The notes under the pieces are model-generated. The model did not search any database. It was not told the DNA's origin and saw nothing but the letters and a program-made list of their open reading frames with translations. This document shows positions 61,941-64,000 of a DNA stretch of 64,000 bases, one piece after another; the stretch's first letter is position 1, and each line of letters opens with the position of its first letter. The position numbers were made by a program, and so were the translations under genes. The stretch comes from Rhynchopus sp. YZ270_cl-10 (lineage: Eukaryota; Euglenozoa; Diplonemea; Diplonemida; Diplonemidae), in contig OZ037861.1 in NCBI GenBank assembly GCA_964035575.1, positions 248,001-312,000 on the forward strand, read 5' to 3'.

Positions 61941-64000
61941 ATGCCTCCTATCATACGCATCCTTCTGGTGGGTGTGCTGCCGCTGTTCTGCGATGTATCT
62001 GTGGTGGTGGGCGGGGCGGACACAAAGACCGTTACGCTAACGATGACCAAGAGCCCTAGCCATTCTATGTCTCTGCCTACTGCAACGGCGTCTGTGTCTG
62101 ACTCGTTGTCACTTCCTACGGGGACCTTGTCGGGTTCGATCTCACAGTCGCTGCCTACTGCCACCGATTCCACCACAAAGTCGTTGACGCATTCCTTTTC
62201 GTTTTCGCTTCCGACAGGGAGCGCTACGCACAGTCTGACCCTCTCCCTGCCCAGCGCCACCGCGTCTGCCTCGCTCACCTTCTCGAAGAGCGCTTCGCAT
62301 TCCCTCACCACGTCTCCTTCTCACACCTACTCCCTTACAAAAACTCTCTCCCATAGTACCTCTATTACGCACTCTGTAACAAAATCGTTGACACAGTCAG
62401 AGATGAAGTGGAATAACTATACGAGCGGGTTTGGACCAGAAGGGGAGTTCGCAGAAGGGCAGGAGGTGAGAGTGTCTTTGACAGCTGATTTGGCGCATGA
62501 ACAGAAATTCGCGTTTTTTAATACGACCGAAGCGTGGGGAGATTTGAACCTAAAGGTGTTCATCTACGATAGCACCATTGGTGGCATCTGCACCGACTAC
62601 ATCTCTTCCACCACCGCAGTCTTGCACTATGAAACAAAGGAGTACGGTCTCTCCCTTTCCGACAAAGAACGCTTTGTTCGCTATGTTTCTACCGCCTTCG
62701 TTACCTTCACCGCACCGTTGGAAACAAAAGAATTTATAATCTGCGTTCGCCACTCTCCATTCGTTGATTCAGGCGATACAAACACTTTTCGCTTCGATTT
62801 TTCAGCGAAATGGGTGATGTTCACTAAACGCGGGATATTTTATGATACAAACCCGACCGGATTTTTGAAAACCCGCGACTTCATCTTCCGTGCAAAGCCT
62901 GCAGAGGTGTTCTACTTCCTCAACAGCGCTGTAGCCGGGCAGTATGCGGTGATCGAGCTTAACTCCATCTCTAATGAATTGAACTTCACACGCCCTTCGG
63001 GAAACTGCTCCTATTTGGCCCCCGAAAACTGCAGACAAGGCGACTCTCTAAAAATCGTGCCTTCAGGGATGCCCTGCACCTACGAAGCAGTGTCATTCCG
63101 TCACGACCCCTTCTACGGCTCAGCATTTACAGAATATGATGGATCCTGGGATGCAACTGGGGTGCAAGGTGTCTTCACCGGCGCGACCTCTGGTGGGGTG
63201 GGGCTCTTTGGAATGCAAGATGCAAATCCTTTGGTGGAAACGACGGCGTTATATGATTCGGGGGATTACGGACCGGAGGAGATTTCTGATTATCAGGCGC
63301 AAACGATATCCCGCAGAACCGCTTACGTTTATGTCCGCCTCCCGAAGGAGGTGGGATCATTCGACTTTTGCTTTTCCCAACAACAACGTAGAGCGGTGCT
63401 CCGGGGCCTCAACAGCACCTCGGAGAATATCCCGATGTGGGCAAAACTATTTCCTTGCAGCTCCGAACGGTGTGTGCAGAGGAATACTCAGGTGTCTTCG
63501 ACCTCATTTGAGGTGTTGTCACATTCCTTTGGTTGGACAATGTCCGATATACGTCCAGGAACATATGGGACTATCCGAATTGACACCGGAACTACAACAG
63601 GATTAATGAACCTCCAAGCGGTGCATTCGGTGGAAGAAAGCCCAGCATATCGGAATTATTTTAATTCAATCGGAGGGGATCAAATCCGTATCGTGTCTGT
63701 CGAACGCTTTTCTGAGACCTATACACAACGCAACGAACCTAATGAGAATCGCCCATTTGGAAGCACTCCAGACGTTGGATGTTGGTTTCGAGACAATGAC
63801 AGAGCATGGGATGAAGGAACTGATATGCCCTCATCAATCACAAACCTTCAAGGGGACCCAACCCTAGCAAGATCGACCACCATCGATGACCCAACCACGT
63901 CAACCGAAGGATTCGGCGGAATTTTCATCCCAAACGCAGGAGAGTGGATGGTCTGCTACCGCCGTGGGGGTCTCCACGGCTGGATCACCCTCCCCTTCCA
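61941..64000 (+). CDS. Secreted or surface protein with Ser/Thr-rich N-terminus, partial
   Basis: The frame is open from ATG 61941 to the window end (686 codons, no stop), so the gene continues beyond. Residues 1-25 are a signal peptide (RILLVGVLPLFC core). Residues 32-152 are a Ser/Thr/Leu-rich stretch of imperfect repeats (SLSLPTGT, SQSLPTATDS, SATHSLTLSLPSAT), suited to dense O-glycosylation. From about 153 an ordinary folded region begins, with scattered Cys (GICTDY, NCSYLAPENC, CYRRG) and N-glycosylation sites (NYTS, NFTR, NCSY, NSTS). No transmembrane segment is seen so far. Ser/Thr/Leu-rich stalks are typical of protist surface proteins, including euglenozoans, but I do not recognise the folded part. 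No intron is needed in the visible part. Confidence 0.8.
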   Translation, partial: MPPIIRILLVGVLPLFCDVSVVVGGADTKTVTLTMTKSPSHSMSLPTATASVSDSLSLPTGTLSGSISQSLPTATDSTTKSLTHSFSFSLPTGSATHSLTLSLPSATASASLTFSKSASHSLTTSPSHTYSLTKTLSHSTSITHSVTKSLTQSEMKWNNYTSGFGPEGEFAEGQEVRVSLTADLAHEQKFAFFNTTEAWGDLNLKVFIYDSTIGGICTDYISSTTAVLHYETKEYGLSLSDKERFVRYVSTAFVTFTAPLETKEFIICVRHSPFVDSGDTNTFRFDFSAKWVMFTKRGIFYDTNPTGFLKTRDFIFRAKPAEVFYFLNSAVAGQYAVIELNSISNELNFTRPSGNCSYLAPENCRQGDSLKIVPSGMPCTYEAVSFRHDPFYGSAFTEYDGSWDATGVQGVFTGATSGGVGLFGMQDANPLVETTALYDSGDYGPEEISDYQAQTISRRTAYVYVRLPKEVGSFDFCFSQQQRRAVLRGLNSTSENIPMWAKLFPCSSERCVQRNTQVSSTSFEVLSHSFGWTMSDIRPGTYGTIRIDTGTTTGLMNLQAVHSVEESPAYRNYFNSIGGDQIRIVSVERFSETYTQRNEPNENRPFGSTPDVGCWFRDNDRAWDEGTDMPSSITNLQGDPTLARSTTIDDPTTSTEGFGGIFIPNAGEWMVCYRRGGLHGWITLPF

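Overview
The window reads as nuclear DNA of a repeat-rich, gene-sparse eukaryotic protist. All eight protein-coding genes I can support lie on the + strand. Most are preceded by pyrimidine-rich tracts, and several have an AG shortly before the start codon. Introns are few, nearly all begin GTATG and all end CAG. A Ser/Thr-rich secreted protein closes the window. One-strand gene order with acceptor-like leaders resembles Euglenozoa with spliced-leader trans-splicing, perhaps a diplonemid. That is an inference: no spliced-leader gene or rRNA is present to confirm it.

Genes from left to right: a mitochondrial-type flavoprotein of the sarcosine/dimethylglycine dehydrogenase and PDPR family (250-2736); the APC/C subunit CDC23/APC8 (12335-13789); a B-box zinc-finger protein (15174-16259); RP2, the tubulin cofactor C-like protein, as three exons (17578-20681); an unknown multi-pass membrane protein (22993-23988); ataxin-2 as eight exons (31657-39818) with LSm, LsmAD and PAM2 parts and long poly-Q; a 669-residue Ser/Pro-rich protein as two exons (46387-50463); and a secreted or surface protein that runs off the right end (61941-64000). 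The genes do not form one pathway. They cover mitochondrial metabolism, cell cycle, cilium and membrane traffic, and mRNA regulation.

Roughly three quarters of the window is mobile-element debris. It holds at least seven hAT-like elements with 8-9 bp target-site duplications (TSDs), three TA-flanked mariner-like MITEs, one large and one tiny piggyBac-like element, two elements with 6-bp TSDs, and a TGGTGTGGCTGA-ended family with 5-bp TSDs. A 5'-truncated LINE lies on the - strand at 55257-56640. Its 3' untranslated end is a 50-60 bp stem-loop, and the same sequence occurs alone about 19 times across the window. A second tail type occurs about 12 times, partly as the 3' end of longer SINE-like repeats. 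Several transposons carry expanded minisatellites (5-, 7-, 8-, 9- and 10-bp units), and two of the largest arrays sit inside introns.

The most interesting points are the LINE-tail mini-retroposons with a conserved hairpin, minisatellite expansion inside transposons and introns, layered insertions dated by intact TSDs, and about 15 copies of a 35-40 bp CTAAGC/GCTTAG hairpin of unknown role.
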